Counted from the first letter of the stretch, positions 1 through 6,295 are shown. The stretch is 32,503 nucleotides of DNA from Aalborgiella sp040079635 (GCA_040079635.1 JBEBJY010000027.1:1-32503), one strand, 5' to 3'. Notes: generated from the letters alone by a model not told the origin. Made by a program: numbers and translations.

Positions 1-195
1 CATGCCATTTAGGGCGTGTATTTGACACACAAAATCAGTAGGCCCACTCACCTCATAATTCAGAACGCAATCGACATCAAAGGTTTGGGTAATGGCTTCT
101 TCAGGCAAGGTGACACGTTGCTTATAAAAAAATGGGGCAGCGGGATGGGCGCTTTGGTTTGGGGAGGACTGAATTGGGGAAGACTGAACGGGCAT
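1..195 (-). CDS. Transglutaminase-like family protein, N-terminus only (runs off left edge)
   Basis: An open frame of exactly 65 codons reads leftward from an ATG at 195-193 to the window edge, with a TAA in frame six codons upstream of the ATG. The visible part starts with a Ser/Pro/Gln-rich leader of about 22 residues, then a segment ending LNYEVSGPTDFVCQIHALNG. That ending resembles the N-terminal beta-rich region of bacterial transglutaminase-like proteins (a short strand, then PT-FxF-I-A). No catalytic Cys/His/Asp is in view, so activity cannot be judged. No strong Shine-Dalgarno precedes the ATG. The family call rests on a short stretch and is tentative; the coding call itself is firmer because the overlapping plus-strand frame has no family resemblance. 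Confidence 0.55.
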   Translation of the reverse strand, partial: MPVQSSPIQSSPNQSAHPAAPFFYKQRVTLPEEAITQTFDVDCVLNYEVSGPTDFVCQIHALNGM

Positions 196-428
196 ATTAG
201 TAGCAATATTGGGTTAAAAAACAATCAATTGCTCATTGAATCAATATCGACCAAATTGAGGTATCGGGGATAAGTGAGTTTGGTTGTAGGACAACGCCCC
301 ATGCGTGGAATGACCCTGTCTTTGGTAACCCGAGATCGTTGATTTTTATGCCCTTTTGCTTTAGATTCATTGCCTAGAATGCTATTTTTTCACCACCCTA
401 CCCATGCCAACGCACAAATAAACAAGAG
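196..428. other. Intergenic region between divergent genes, no gene seen
   Basis: This 233-bp AT-rich gap separates the leftward transglutaminase-like gene from the rightward VOC gene and should hold both promoters. I see no convincing -35/-10 pair, palindrome or RNA gene. A plus-strand frame from 16 to 273 covers part of it, but it has low-complexity Gly/Trp content and no family resemblance. Confidence 0.4.
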
Positions 429-797
429 ATGCCAAACCTAAAAGTCACAGAGATCAAGGCCTTCGTCCCATCAAAGGACTTCGAGCTATCAAAGCAGTTC
501 TACAAAGACCTCGGATTCACCATGGCCTCTGAAGGTGGCGGCATCGCCTACTTTCACTTTGGTCATGTCAGCTTCCTACTCCAAGACTTCTGCGCTGTAT
601 CTTTTGCCGAGAATTTCATGATGCATATCCTGGTCGAAGATGTAAATGCATGGTGGAACCAAGTCAAAAAGAGTGGCGTTGTCGCAAAATACGGAGTCAA
701 AATGACAGAACTAGAAGATCAGCCGTGGCGCATGCGGGACTTCTGTCTTTACGATCCATCAGGTGTTCTTTGGCGCATTGGGCAGAACATTGAGTGA
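429..797 (+). CDS. VOC superfamily (glyoxalase/bleomycin-resistance-like) protein
   Basis: A 122-residue protein, the usual size for a one-domain VOC protein made of two beta-alpha-beta-beta-beta modules. The first module begins with TEIKAFVPSKDFELSKQFYKD, the typical strand-helix followed by the FYxDLGF turn. The second contains MMHILVEDVNAWW and ends with LYDPSGVLWRIGQ. In metal-using members the last strand normally carries Glu (DPxGxLWE); here that position is Arg, so a metal-dependent lyase or dioxygenase role is unlikely and a binding role is more plausible. The substrate is unknown. An AAGAG lies just upstream of the ATG. The 3' end abuts a fragment of an integron integrase read on the other strand, so this gene may mark the point where the integrase was cut. 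Confidence 0.8.
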   Translation: MPNLKVTEIKAFVPSKDFELSKQFYKDLGFTMASEGGGIAYFHFGHVSFLLQDFCAVSFAENFMMHILVEDVNAWWNQVKKSGVVAKYGVKMTELEDQPWRMRDFCLYDPSGVLWRIGQNIE

Positions 798-807
798 GAA
801 AGGCAGA

Positions 808-960
808 AAAGCCCGTCTTGCCCAAAACACCGCCTACCCTCATTGCACCGTGCCACCTGTGCCAATGCAGAAAAAATTTAACCCAACACAAGTAAGTCTT
901 CTCTGTACTTAAGTTATAGTGAAGGTAACGAATCTGCTTTCTTATTTGATCAAGTAAGCG
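808..960 (-). pseudogene. Integron integrase (intI) N-terminal fragment
   Basis: Read leftward from 960, the sequence translates as LLDQIRKQ followed by IRYLHYNLSTEKTYLCWVKF and FLHWHRWHG. This matches the N-terminal DNA-binding core of integron integrases, whose family pattern is LLDQ-R-RIRY-HYS-RTEQAYV-WV--FI-FHG. Similarity fades after about 841 where the HPREMG segment should follow, and the frame runs into the 3' end of the VOC gene. Upstream, the same frame meets TGA and TAG within about six codons of 960, so the start codon region is also damaged. None of the tyrosine-recombinase catalytic residues (R, H, R, Y) are present. The fragment reads away from the cassettes and lies next to the attI-like core, the normal arrangement of intI in an integron. 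Exact ends are uncertain. Confidence 0.8.
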
Positions 961-999
961 ATATCAAAACTATCCAACGAACAACCCAAGAAACAAGCC

Positions 1000-1081
1000 A
1001 CTCTCAGGAGACGAAGATGACCAGATTATCCCGCAACCGCCAGATTATGTTGCAAGTTTTACGGTATAAATTACGTTAGGC
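1000..1081 (+). other. Candidate attI recombination site of the integron remnant
   Basis: The core GTTAGGC at 1075-1081 lies between the intI fragment and the first cassette, where attI is found in integrons. The sequence to its left does not fold as an attC: no complementary R''/L'' boxes are found within 140 bp. This is expected for attI, which lacks the attC stem. The sequence TATGTTGCAAGTT before the core recalls the GATGTTACGCAGC stretch of class 1 attI in position and wording. The left boundary is a guess. Confidence 0.6.
1017..1079 (+). CDS. Short leader ORF inside attI, stop codon within the recombination core
   Basis: A 20-codon frame, MTRLSRNRQIMLQVLRYKLR, starts at ATG 1017 behind AGGAG at 1006-1010 (six-base spacer) and ends with the TAG that is part of GTTAGGC. 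A second in-frame ATG at 1047 would give a 10-residue version. In class 1 integrons a short ORF in attI1 (ORF-11) likewise ends in the core-site TAG, and is known to help ribosomes reach cassette genes that lack their own ribosome-binding site. I infer the same role here from position, Shine-Dalgarno and stop placement. Product function as a peptide is not implied. Confidence 0.5.
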   Translation: MTRLSRNRQIMLQVLRYKLR

Positions 1082-1110
1082 CTCAAATTTCAAGCGAGGA
1101 GATTGCACTT

Positions 1111-1905
1111 ATGTCGGCAGGTTGGCTGGAGGTTGTTCGAGAGGGGCTAAAGGTGCCTGGCTTGCTGGTTGAGGTGTACGGCGATCTAGCCCGCCCTGGT
1201 GTACGCCAAGTAGGTCTAGCGTTGGAAACGGTGCTAGGACTCGGCAACACGCTCCTGTGGCCGGTCGCTCTGGCCAACGAGCGCGCACGTATCGCCTTGG
1301 TCAAGAATCTTCAGGCCTATCGTGAGAGGATGGTCAACGTACCCGAAAAGGACGTGATTCAAGTTGCACCTGAGATTGGCGTCCCCATCGCTGAAAAGCT
1401 CGCCTACGTCAATGATATTGGCCTCACCAGCCTATATGTCGAACTTCTCGCCAAGGCATCAACAGTGACGTCGGTTGCCAAAGCTCACCCAAGCTTTGTG
1501 AATGTGATCAACAATCTTTCCCCAGATGAGGCCTTGTTACTTCAAGTCTTCATGAGCCGTGATCATCTACCTTTTGCGCGAGTTGACTTGATACATGGTG
1601 ATACTGGACAGGGCTATCAGGTCTTAAAAGATGTTGTGATTCCAGAGAATGTCGCGCAGACACTCGCCTATCCAGAGAACGTATCCGCGTACTTCAGCAA
1701 TCTGGCGGGTCTAGGCTTGGTGCAGCTTGATCATGATGGGCAATTGAAGGATGAGCCTCAGTACGCTGAGTTGGAATCGTTGTGGCTAAAACAGCTCGAA
1801 GGCAGCGCCCCACCAAACTCCAATAAGAAGGTGTCTGCGACGAGAGGTACTATTGATGTCACTGCGTTCGGTAGGCAGTTCATTTCTGCGTGCCATGAGG
1901 CCTAA
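1111..1905 (+). CDS. Abi-alpha (DUF4393) family protein, first integron cassette gene
   Basis: A 264-residue protein. Residues about 60-220 show the pattern of the Abi_alpha family, formerly DUF4393: an APEIGVPIAEKLAYVNDIGL segment, then LYVELLAKAST, then AHPSFVNVINNLSPDEALLL. The family is associated with abortive phage infection, but the mechanism is not established and I infer a defence role only from the family name and the mobile context. The start is supported by GAGGAGA at 1096-1102. The gene fills a cassette that begins at the core 1075-1081, and its stop TAA at 1903 is part of the attC R'' box GCCTAAC. Residues 1-50 are mostly hydrophobic with VGLALETVLGLGNTLLWPV, possibly membrane-associating. 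Confidence 0.8.
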   Translation: MSAGWLEVVREGLKVPGLLVEVYGDLARPGVRQVGLALETVLGLGNTLLWPVALANERARIALVKNLQAYRERMVNVPEKDVIQVAPEIGVPIAEKLAYVNDIGLTSLYVELLAKASTVTSVAKAHPSFVNVINNLSPDEALLLQVFMSRDHLPFARVDLIHGDTGQGYQVLKDVVIPENVAQTLAYPENVSAYFSNLAGLGLVQLDHDGQLKDEPQYAELESLWLKQLEGSAPPNSNKKVSATRGTIDVTAFGRQFISACHEA

Positions 1906-2013
1906 CCATTCGTTCAACCGGAAGCAATGGGGCATGCCGCCGTTTGGGCCTCCATTTCATTATGGCCCAGACGCCGTCATACCCCACTGCTCCGGTTAAC
2001 TCGCACGTTAGGC
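1900..2013 (+). other. attC site of the first cassette (114 bp)
   Basis: R'' GCCTAAC (1900-1906) and R' GTTAGGC (2007-2013) are perfectly complementary. Inner boxes GTTCAACC (1912-1919) and GGTTAAC (1994-2000) pair with one extra base on the left arm, as usual for L''/L'. Between them the arms remain complementary: AGCAATGGGGCATG on the left faces CATACCCCACTGCT on the right, with CCGCCGT facing ACGCCG and TGGGCC facing GGCCCA near the loop. This long imperfect palindrome with terminal 7-mers is diagnostic of attC. Confidence 0.93.
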
Positions 2014-2028
2014 GTCACAAACTACCCC

Positions 2029-2550
2029 ATGGCAATTCCGCAAATTTACCTTGTCGAAGGCCCGGTCGGCGCCGGGAAGTCAACGTACAGCATGTCGCTC
2101 GCGACTCGCATAAGCGGCGTCCACATTGCACTGGATGACTGGTTCGCGAAGCTGTTCAGCCCAGATCGACCAAGTACGGATGTTGTTCCTTGGTATCTTG
2201 ACCGGAAGGAGCGACTTCTCAACCATATTTGGAGCCACGCCCGAACACTGCTCGCATCGGGAGCAACGCCTGTTTTGGAACTTGGTCTTGTGCAGCGGCA
2301 GAGTCGCGAGGAGTTCTATCAACGGGCACGTGAAGCACGTATTGAACTCAAAATCTACGTACTTGAGGCATCACGAGAAACCCGACGTGAACGCGTACAG
2401 CGTCGGAACATCGAGAGAGGGGCGACATTCTCGATGGTCGTACCTGAGCCAATCTTTGAGATCGCCAGCGACATGTGGCAGAGTCCGGACGAGACTGAGG
2501 TTTTAGAAAATTGTATCGAATTCATCTCCACTGAACCCGGACACCAGTGA
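2029..2550 (+). CDS. Small P-loop AAA-type kinase, second integron cassette gene
   Basis: From ATG 2029 the product is 173 residues. It opens with a strand and Walker A motif, VEGPVGAGKST (about residues 8-18), followed by IALDDWF, which fits the acidic residue pair after strand 2 in zeta-toxin and chloramphenicol-phosphotransferase-like kinases. A lid-like ETRRERVQRRNIERG segment (about 118-132) supplies arginines. This is the AAA_33 type of small nucleotide- or metabolite-kinase; the substrate is unknown. A longer frame from 1927 would begin inside attC, so I prefer 2029, only 15 bp after the core GTTAGGC (2007-2013). There is no ribosome-binding site in that gap, so translation may rely on upstream coupling. 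Confidence 0.8.
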   Translation: MAIPQIYLVEGPVGAGKSTYSMSLATRISGVHIALDDWFAKLFSPDRPSTDVVPWYLDRKERLLNHIWSHARTLLASGATPVLELGLVQRQSREEFYQRAREARIELKIYVLEASRETRRERVQRRNIERGATFSMVVPEPIFEIASDMWQSPDETEVLENCIEFISTEPGHQ

Positions 2551-2588
2551 CGCCTAACACCTCAAAAAAATACCAACCATTCAAGCAT

Positions 2589-2632
2589 CTAGCCGGCGTA
2601 TTTATTGCCTAAGCAGCTATTTTATTTATAGC
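2589..2632 (+). repeat. 44-bp dispersed repeat, copy 1
   Basis: Begins CTAGCCGGCGTATTTATTGC, continues CTAAGCAGCTATTTTATTTATAGC. The second half is a small hairpin (GCTAT...ATAGC). Other copies are at 4468, 5050, 8545, 9841, 22427 and 26170. This copy lies inside the remnant attC. Confidence 0.9.
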
Positions 2633-2639
2633 AAAAAGA

Positions 2640-2663
2640 CTTCGACAAGCTCAGTCCGAACGG
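2640..2663 (+). repeat. TTCGACAAGC-type dispersed repeat
   Basis: CTTCGACAAGCTCAGTCCGA then ACGG. From general knowledge, closely similar short sequences (TTCGACAAGCTCAG...CGAACGG) are scattered in many proteobacterial genomes. TTCG/CGAA ends give a weak palindrome. Only one copy is seen here. Confidence 0.65.
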
Positions 2664-2669
2664 GCTAGG

Positions 2670-4229
2670 TTAGGCAAATAAACCCTTATATTGCTCCCGC
2701 AACAAGTTCTTCTGCACTTTCCCCATCGTATTTCGTGGCAATTCTGAAAGCACAAAGCAGCGTTTCGGGATTTTGAAGTTGGCTAACTTAGCCTTCAAAT
2801 CTGCCAAAACTGCCTCAGCCGTCAAACTCGCACCGGGCTTCAAAATCAAAGCTATCACCCCTACTTCGCCAAAATCTGGGTGCGGGACGCCGATGACGGC
2901 GCTCTCGGCTACGCCGGGCATGTCGTTGATGTAGCCTTCAATCTCTGCGGGATAGACGTTGTAGCCGCCGCTGATGATGAGGTCTTTGCTGCGGCCTACG
3001 ATGGTGACGTAGCCACGGTCGTCGATTTTGCCGACGTCGCCGGTTTTGAAGTAACCGTCTGAGGTAAATTCTTCAGCGGTTTTTTCGGGCATGCGCCAGT
3101 AGCCTTTGAAGATGTTAGGGCCTTTGACTTGAATACCGCCAATTTCGCCTGCAGGCAAAGTCGCGCCTTCGTCATCTTGAACTCTGAGTAAGACTTGTGG
3201 GAGAGGGAAACCTACCGTTCCTCCCCTACGCTCGCCGTCCTTGGTTGCGTATGGGTTGGACGTGAGCATCGCCGTCTCGCTCATGCCATAACGTTCCAAA
3301 ATAGTATGCCCAGTACGCTCTTGCCATAAGTTGAAGGTTTCCAGTAACAACGGCGCAGAGCCTGCAACGAAGAGACGCATGTTGCGCACCGCGTCTTTGG
3401 TCAAGCCAGCTTCAGCCAGCAAACGCACGTACAGCGTGGGCACGCCCATGAAAACGGTGGCTTCGGGCAGCTTTTGCACGACGACTTTGGGGTCGAATTT
3501 GGACAGCCAGATCATCTTGCTGCCGTTCAGCAACGCGCCATGCAGCGCCACAAACAGGCCGTGAACGTGAAAGATGGGCAAGGCGTGGATGAGGACGTCG
3601 CCGCCTTGCTCACGCGAGGCTCCAGGTTTTTGCCAACCCCAGTAGTCCTTCAACACCTGCGCGTTGGACAGCAGGTTGTTGTGCGACAGCATTGCACCTT
3701 TGCTGCGTCCTGTCGTGCCGCTTGTGTACAAAATAGCGGCCAAGTCGTCGGCTTGGCAGACGGCTGGCGTGTGCTGGTCGCTGCAATGCGCGGCACGGTC
3801 CAGCAGCGAGCCGGTGCGGTCGTCACCCAAAGTGAACACGTTTTGCGTGCCCGCTTTAAAGGCGATTTTACTGACCCAGCCGAAGTTGGCGGGGCTGCAG
3901 ACTACGACAGATGGCTCTGCATTACCGACAAAGTATTCGATCTCAGCGCTTTGGTAAGCTGTGTTGAGCGGCAAAAACACGTAGCCAGCGCGCAAAGTTG
4001 CCAAGTACAGCACCATGGCTTCGACGGATTTTTCAACCTGCACGGCTACACGCGCGCCCTTGGGTAAATCCAATGATTCCAACAAGTTAGCCATCATGGC
4101 AGTGGCGCGGTCGATGTCCCGCCAGCTGTAATTCAAACTGTTGTCGGCTGAGATGACGGACTCGACGGCGATGGCGTCTAGGTCTTTTGGGAATGCTGCG
4201 CGTAAAGCGGTGAAAAGGTTCTGGTTCAT
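2670..4229 (-). CDS. matB: Malonyl-CoA synthetase (malonate-CoA ligase)
   Basis: A 519-residue ANL-superfamily adenylate-forming ligase. Residues 168-178 are the phosphate-binding loop YTSGTTGRSKG; ALPIFHVHGL, GSAPL and YGMSE follow in order; the hinge region has GDVGKIDDRGYVTIVGRSKD and the C-terminal catalytic lysine motif is PRNTMGKVQKN. The family includes malonyl-CoA synthetase, which joins malonate to CoA with ATP hydrolysis to AMP. The malonate assignment rests on co-linearity with malonyl-CoA decarboxylase three genes upstream: together they convert malonate to acetyl-CoA and CO2. It is the last gene of the leftward operon, separated from the crotonase gene by 129 bp holding a palindromic repeat. 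Its stop codon overlaps a GTTAGGC that may be the end of the integron remnant. Confidence 0.88.
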   Translation of the reverse strand: MNQNLFTALRAAFPKDLDAIAVESVISADNSLNYSWRDIDRATAMMANLLESLDLPKGARVAVQVEKSVEAMVLYLATLRAGYVFLPLNTAYQSAEIEYFVGNAEPSVVVCSPANFGWVSKIAFKAGTQNVFTLGDDRTGSLLDRAAHCSDQHTPAVCQADDLAAILYTSGTTGRSKGAMLSHNNLLSNAQVLKDYWGWQKPGASREQGGDVLIHALPIFHVHGLFVALHGALLNGSKMIWLSKFDPKVVVQKLPEATVFMGVPTLYVRLLAEAGLTKDAVRNMRLFVAGSAPLLLETFNLWQERTGHTILERYGMSETAMLTSNPYATKDGERRGGTVGFPLPQVLLRVQDDEGATLPAGEIGGIQVKGPNIFKGYWRMPEKTAEEFTSDGYFKTGDVGKIDDRGYVTIVGRSKDLIISGGYNVYPAEIEGYINDMPGVAESAVIGVPHPDFGEVGVIALILKPGASLTAEAVLADLKAKLANFKIPKRCFVLSELPRNTMGKVQKNLLREQYKGLFA

Positions 4230-4271
4230 GGTGATTATTTTTTCTTATTTCAAAGCAATTTTTATTAATCC

Positions 4272-4335
4272 GTCATTCCCGCGCAGGCGGGAATCCACAA
4301 GCGCCACCATGGATTCCCGCCTTCGCGGGAATGAC
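4272..4335. repeat. Large inverted repeat of the GTCATTCCCGCG type
   Basis: Arms at 4272-4297 and 4310-4335 are near-perfect reverse complements, GTCATTCCCGCGCAGGCGGG... against ...CCCGCCTTCGCGGGAATGAC, with a 12-bp centre. Each arm is itself a hairpin (TTCCCGC/GCGGGAA). From general knowledge this TCATTCCCGCG element is dispersed in many proteobacteria. It sits inside the malonate operon, between the crotonase stop and matB, and may reduce or process the transcript there. Confidence 0.9.
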
Positions 4336-4358
4336 AGAATTTAGGCTAGATCGTCATT

Positions 4359-5207
4359 TCAGGTTTCCTGATTCCAAATAGGTTTTCGCTTAGCTATAAA
4401 GGCACTGATGCCTTCTTGATGCTCTGCACTTTCGGCATAAGCATAGGGATTGTCAACCGCCGGATTTACTATCGAATTAATAGCTGTATCGGCAATAGAT
4501 ACGCCGGCTAGAGGCATATTTAGACCTCTAAATGTCTGTTTATTGAGTCTAGCCGCCTGTGGGGCGAGCGTCAGGATACGGTTGACGGATTGCATAGCGG
4601 AACTTGCAACTTCATTGTCTGCAACAACGCGGTTCAAAAAGCCGCGCTGTAGCATGGTGGGCGCATCTAGCACAGCGGCTTCTAGCAGCATTTCACGCGC
4701 GGTTAGTTCACCGACAGCGCGGACGACAACTTCGGCTTCTTTAGGAGCCATCGGGAAACCCAACTTGGCAATCGGCGCGCCAAATTTGGCGGAAGCTCCT
4801 GCGATGCGGATATCGCAGCAACTTGCCATTTCCAACCCCGCGCCCATGCAAGCGCCGTCAATTTGCGCGACGATGGGCACGTCACAATTCAACATGGCCT
4901 GCAATCCGCCCCACACGTCGATTTCATGGAAGTCACGCAAGCTTGCTTCGTTGAAGCGAAAGCTGGGGTATTCTGAAATATCACCACCTGCGCTGAAAGC
5001 CTTCAAGCTGTCGTTATTTACACCGCATGGATAACCTAAAATAAGCACGCAACCGGCGTATTTATTGCTTGAGATGCTGTCAAAAACATAGCGTAATTGC
5101 TGCCACATGTGGCGTGACATGGCGTTGAGTTTGGCGGGGTTGGACAGTGTGACCACCGCCAAACGCCCCTCGCCTTCATACCGCAGCTGAACTTCTCCGG
5201 TTTGCAT
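4359..5207 (-). CDS. Enoyl-CoA hydratase/isomerase (crotonase) family protein with repeat-derived insertions
   Basis: From ATG 5207 the product is 282 residues, longer than the common 255-265 of the family. FSAGGDISEY forms half of the oxyanion hole, and DGACMGAGLEMASCCDIRIA the other half with the first acidic residue. The second catalytic Glu of crotonase (FGQPE) is missing: the sequence reads KFGAPIAKLGF. Classical hydratase activity is therefore doubtful. Residues about 40-54 and 233-248 are encoded by copies of the 44-bp repeat and are probably extra surface segments. A TTG at 5225 that overlaps the stop of the upstream Bug gene is an alternative start. The gene lies between the Bug gene and matB. 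Its role in malonate use is unknown; handling of a malonyl-type CoA ester is inference. Confidence 0.8.
   Translation of the reverse strand: MQTGEVQLRYEGEGRLAVVTLSNPAKLNAMSRHMWQQLRYVFDSISSNKYAGCVLILGYPCGVNNDSLKAFSAGGDISEYPSFRFNEASLRDFHEIDVWGGLQAMLNCDVPIVAQIDGACMGAGLEMASCCDIRIAGASAKFGAPIAKLGFPMAPKEAEVVVRAVGELTAREMLLEAAVLDAPTMLQRGFLNRVVADNEVASSAMQSVNRILTLAPQAARLNKQTFRGLNMPLAGVSIADTAINSIVNPAVDNPYAYAESAEHQEGISAFIAKRKPIWNQET
4468..4511 (-). repeat. 44-bp dispersed repeat, copy 2, inside a coding region
   Basis: Read on the minus strand it is CTAGCCGGCGTATCTATTGC followed by CGATACAGCTATTAATTCGATAGT. It is translated in frame as LAGVSIADTAINSIV in the C-terminal part of the crotonase-family protein. 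Confidence 0.85.
5050..5092 (+). repeat. 44-bp dispersed repeat, copy 3, inside a coding region
   Basis: CAACCGGCGTATTTATTGCT followed by TGAGATGCTGTCAAAAACATAGC. It lies in the opposite orientation to copy 2 and is translated from the other strand as RYVFDSISSNKYAGC in the N-terminal part of the same protein. The core CCGGCGTATTTATTGC is identical to the intergenic copies. Confidence 0.85.
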
Positions 5208-5221
5208 CAATCCAGATTTCT

Positions 5222-6232
5222 TCAATCCAATTTAGCGCCAGAAGCCTTGACCACGGCAGCCCAACGCTTCACCTCAGCGCTGACAAAAGCGCCGTACTGC
5301 GCAGGCGTCAAATTGCCAAACTCTGCGCCGTTGTTCGCCCACGCTAGCTTGGCTTCGTCGGTTAAACCTGCTTTTTTGATGTTATCCACGATGGCAGCTT
5401 GCACATCTGCAGGTGTGCCTTTGGGTGCCCACAGGCCGTACCAAGTGGTGACGGTGTAGTCTGGCAAACCCAGCTCGCCCGCGCATGGCACATCTGGAAA
5501 CGCTGGGTTGCGCTTCAAACCAGACACCATCAGCGCCTTGATACGACCGCCTTTGATGTGGCCAGCGGATGAACCCAAACCGTCAAACATCATGTCCACA
5601 TTGCCAGCCATCAAGTCTTGCAGCGCTGGACCAGCGCCACGGTAAGGGATGTGGGTGATGAAGGTTTTGCTTTGCTGCTTGAACAACTCGCCCGCCAAAT
5701 GGTGCGATGTGCCACCGCCTGCAGAGCCGTAGTTGTACGTACCAGGCTTCGCTTTAACAGCGGCTAAAAAGGCTTTGAAATCGCCAGGGAACTTCTTAGG
5801 ATTCACAACCAAAACTTGCGGCACATTGGCTAGGAGCATCAACGGCACGAAGTCTTTTTCAATGTCGTAATCCAACTTGGGGTACATGCTTGGCGCAATG
5901 GCGTGGTGCACCGCGCCCATGAACAAGGTGTAGCCGTCGGGCTGCGCTTTAGACGCGATGCTCGCACCCAGCGTACCACCCGCGCCGCCACGGTTGTCGA
6001 TAACCAGTTGTTTACCGACTAACTTTGAAAACGCACCAGACAGCGGACGAGCAAATGCGTCTGTGCCACCACCTGCGGGGAAAGGCACAACCAAGGTGAC
6101 TGGTTTGGCGGGCCAAGCAGATTGAGCGAAGCTGCTGGCGGCTGCAAATGGCAGCGCTGAGGCAACGGCGGCTTGCAGGATGGAGCGGCGCTTGATAAGC
6201 GTTTGCGCGTGAAATTGTTGCGGTTGATTCAT
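5222..6232 (-). CDS. Bug/TctC-family tripartite tricarboxylate transporter substrate-binding protein
   Basis: From ATG 6232 the product is 336 residues. The start is chosen because AAGGAG lies just upstream; an in-frame start at 6280 is less likely. The N-terminus carries KRRSILQAAVASALPFAAAS ending FAQS-A, a Tat-like or Sec export signal. The mature part begins WPAKPVTLVVPFPAGGGTDA, the family's first ligand loop, and later has YGSAGGGTSHHLAGE and MFDGLGSS, the second binding region. Such periplasmic proteins bind carboxylates. Its place in an operon with malonyl-CoA synthetase and decarboxylase suggests malonate or a related dicarboxylate as ligand (inference). No TctA/TctB membrane genes are in the window. 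Confidence 0.88.
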   Translation of the reverse strand: MNQPQQFHAQTLIKRRSILQAAVASALPFAAASSFAQSAWPAKPVTLVVPFPAGGGTDAFARPLSGAFSKLVGKQLVIDNRGGAGGTLGASIASKAQPDGYTLFMGAVHHAIAPSMYPKLDYDIEKDFVPLMLLANVPQVLVVNPKKFPGDFKAFLAAVKAKPGTYNYGSAGGGTSHHLAGELFKQQSKTFITHIPYRGAGPALQDLMAGNVDMMFDGLGSSAGHIKGGRIKALMVSGLKRNPAFPDVPCAGELGLPDYTVTTWYGLWAPKGTPADVQAAIVDNIKKAGLTDEAKLAWANNGAEFGNLTPAQYGAFVSAEVKRWAAVVKASGAKLD

Positions 6233-6295
6233 AAATTGTCTCCTTCGGGTTTTAGTTAGTAAATAGCTCAAATCGGTCAAATCGTTTGCTAGGCA

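Larger units (their letters stand above)
2552..2675 (+). other. Degraded attC at the end of the cassette array
   Basis: GCCTAAC at 2552-2558, two bases after the kinase stop, is a perfect R'' box. GTTAGGC at 2669-2675 is its complement 124 bp downstream, within the attC size range. Between them the expected L''/L' pairing is absent; the space instead holds a copy of the 44-bp dispersed repeat (2589-2632) and a TTCGACAAGC-type repeat (2640-2663). The right-hand core overlaps the stop codon of the malonyl-CoA synthetase gene, so it could be a chance match. Confidence 0.5.

Noticed and set aside
16..273. Plus-strand frame of 85 codons at the left edge
   Set aside because: Low-complexity Gly/Trp content and no family resemblance; the minus-strand transglutaminase-like reading of the same DNA is far more protein-like.
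915..920. TATAGT as -10 of an integron Pc promoter
   Set aside because: No acceptable -35 lies 16-18 bp upstream, so the promoter cannot be supported.
972..1081. An attC ending at the core before the first cassette
   Set aside because: ATCCAAC at 972-978 fits the R'' pattern loosely, but no inner arms pair; the site next to an intI fragment is better read as attI.
2880..4067. Plus-strand frames within matB, including one of 197 codons
   Set aside because: Shadow frames antisense to a well-conserved ligase.
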